From Anaerolineales bacterium (GTDB taxonomy: Bacteria; Chloroflexota; Anaerolineae; Anaerolineales; DRMV01), in contig WGAK01000298.1 of the NCBI GenBank assembly GCA_015494815.1, forward strand, positions 1-6,063: DNA of 6,063 nt, in the 5' to 3' direction. The position numbers were made by a program, and so were the translations under genes. Position 1 is the first letter of the stretch, and the number at the start of each line of letters is the position of its first letter. This document shows, piece by piece, positions 5,614 through 6,063 of this stretch. A model generated the notes under the pieces. That model saw only the letters and a program-made list of their open reading frames with translations, was not told where the DNA came from and made no database searches.

Positions 5614-6063
5614 TCAAGGAGACAGCAACTTCAGCAGCAGCAAGGCCACCTCCAGCACGGGCTTGCCGACCTCGCCCACGGTCTGCGCGGCCTCCCGCAG
5701 GTCGTCCAGGCTGACCTGCCACCATTTGCGGCGGGGTTTGGGCTTTTGCAGTTCCTTGGTCAACTGCTGCAGGTCCTCCAGGACCTCGTCGCGGCGCTCC
5801 GCGTCCAGGTGGGGCAGCATGGCCTGCACCGCTTGCGTCAGTTGCGCCAGGGCCCGGGCCACCTCCGGCCCCAGCGCGGGGTGCACCTGGATGCGCTGTT
5901 CGATGCGGTTGCCGTCCCCCAGGTTGATGACGCTTTGCGTGACATCGCGGAAGTGCAGGTGGTAGATGTGCTCGATGCGTCGGGCCTCGTCGGGGAAGCG
6001 CCGCTTGAGTTCCTCCAGCCGCTCCTGGGGGCGCACGAAGCCGTCCAGCACCTCCCGCACCCG
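5614..6063 (-). CDS. Unidentified protein, C-terminal part (5' end outside window)
   Basis: The frame is open to the window edge and stops with TGA at 5616-5614, so the visible 149 residues are probably the C-terminal part of a longer protein. A GTG at 6060 could be a start, but no ribosome binding site can be seen. Numbered from that GTG: a charged helical region (about 10-35), then VINLGDGNRIEQRIQV (44-59), a polar beta-like turn. A Glu/Gln/Leu-rich helix with coiled-coil character follows (about 64-105), then a basic KPKPRRKWW linker (106-114). The end is a helix with a very hydrophobic tip (VLEVALLLLKLL, 135-146). A short GDxN motif followed by two helices also ends some multidomain effector or signalling proteins of the NACHT, TIR or protease type. 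This is a loose resemblance, not an identification. It is followed by 88 bases and then the transporter operon. Confidence 0.75.
   Translation of the reverse strand, partial: RVREVLDGFVRPQERLEELKRRFPDEARRIEHIYHLHFRDVTQSVINLGDGNRIEQRIQVHPALGPEVARALAQLTQAVQAMLPHLDAERRDEVLEDLQQLTKELQKPKPRRKWWQVSLDDLREAAQTVGEVGKPVLEVALLLLKLLSP

Overview
The window is a compact, high-GC bacterial segment, coding almost end to end. It has six protein-coding genes (two cut by the window edges), short intergenic gaps and strong GGAGG-type ribosome binding sites. There are no tRNA or rRNA genes, insertion sequences or CRISPR repeats. The sequence does not name the organism. The style of the BMP lipoprotein and the order of its operon remind me of Chloroflexota (Anaerolineae-like) genomes, but that is a low-confidence impression.

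Layout from left to right. The left edge holds the first 50 codons of a leftward gene, possibly a PlsC-like lysophospholipid acyltransferase. A 135-bp divergent control region (151-285) has two back-to-back extended -10 promoters. Rightward from it runs queF (286-726), encoding the reductase that converts preQ0 to preQ1 in queuosine biosynthesis. queF converges on a four-gene leftward operon that fills 761-5525. Read 5' to 3' on the minus strand, the operon is permease A (5525-4401), permease B (4397-3477), a BMP-family substrate-binding lipoprotein (3415-2393) and a tandem-domain ATPase (2305-761). Together these form a complete BMP-type ABC importer of the NupNOPQ/YufNOPQ kind. Known members of this family carry nucleosides or other purine-like compounds. 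The right edge holds the 3' part of an unrecognised leftward gene with a short GDGN motif followed by helices.

How the parts work together: the lipoprotein would capture the ligand outside the cytoplasmic membrane and deliver it to the permease heterodimer. The two-domain ATPase would power import. A promoter just upstream of permease A probably drives the whole operon. The two permease genes are tightly coupled, and a strong GC hairpin sits between the binding-protein gene and the ATPase gene. queF is transcribed toward the operon, so it is not co-transcribed with it. A link between purine or deazaguanine uptake and queuosine synthesis is only a hypothesis from proximity.

I see no convincing undescribed multi-gene system. 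The best leads are the unusual cysteine pattern of QueF, the intercistronic hairpin in an operon whose binding protein is third rather than first, the symmetric divergent promoter region, and the unidentified truncated gene at the right edge.
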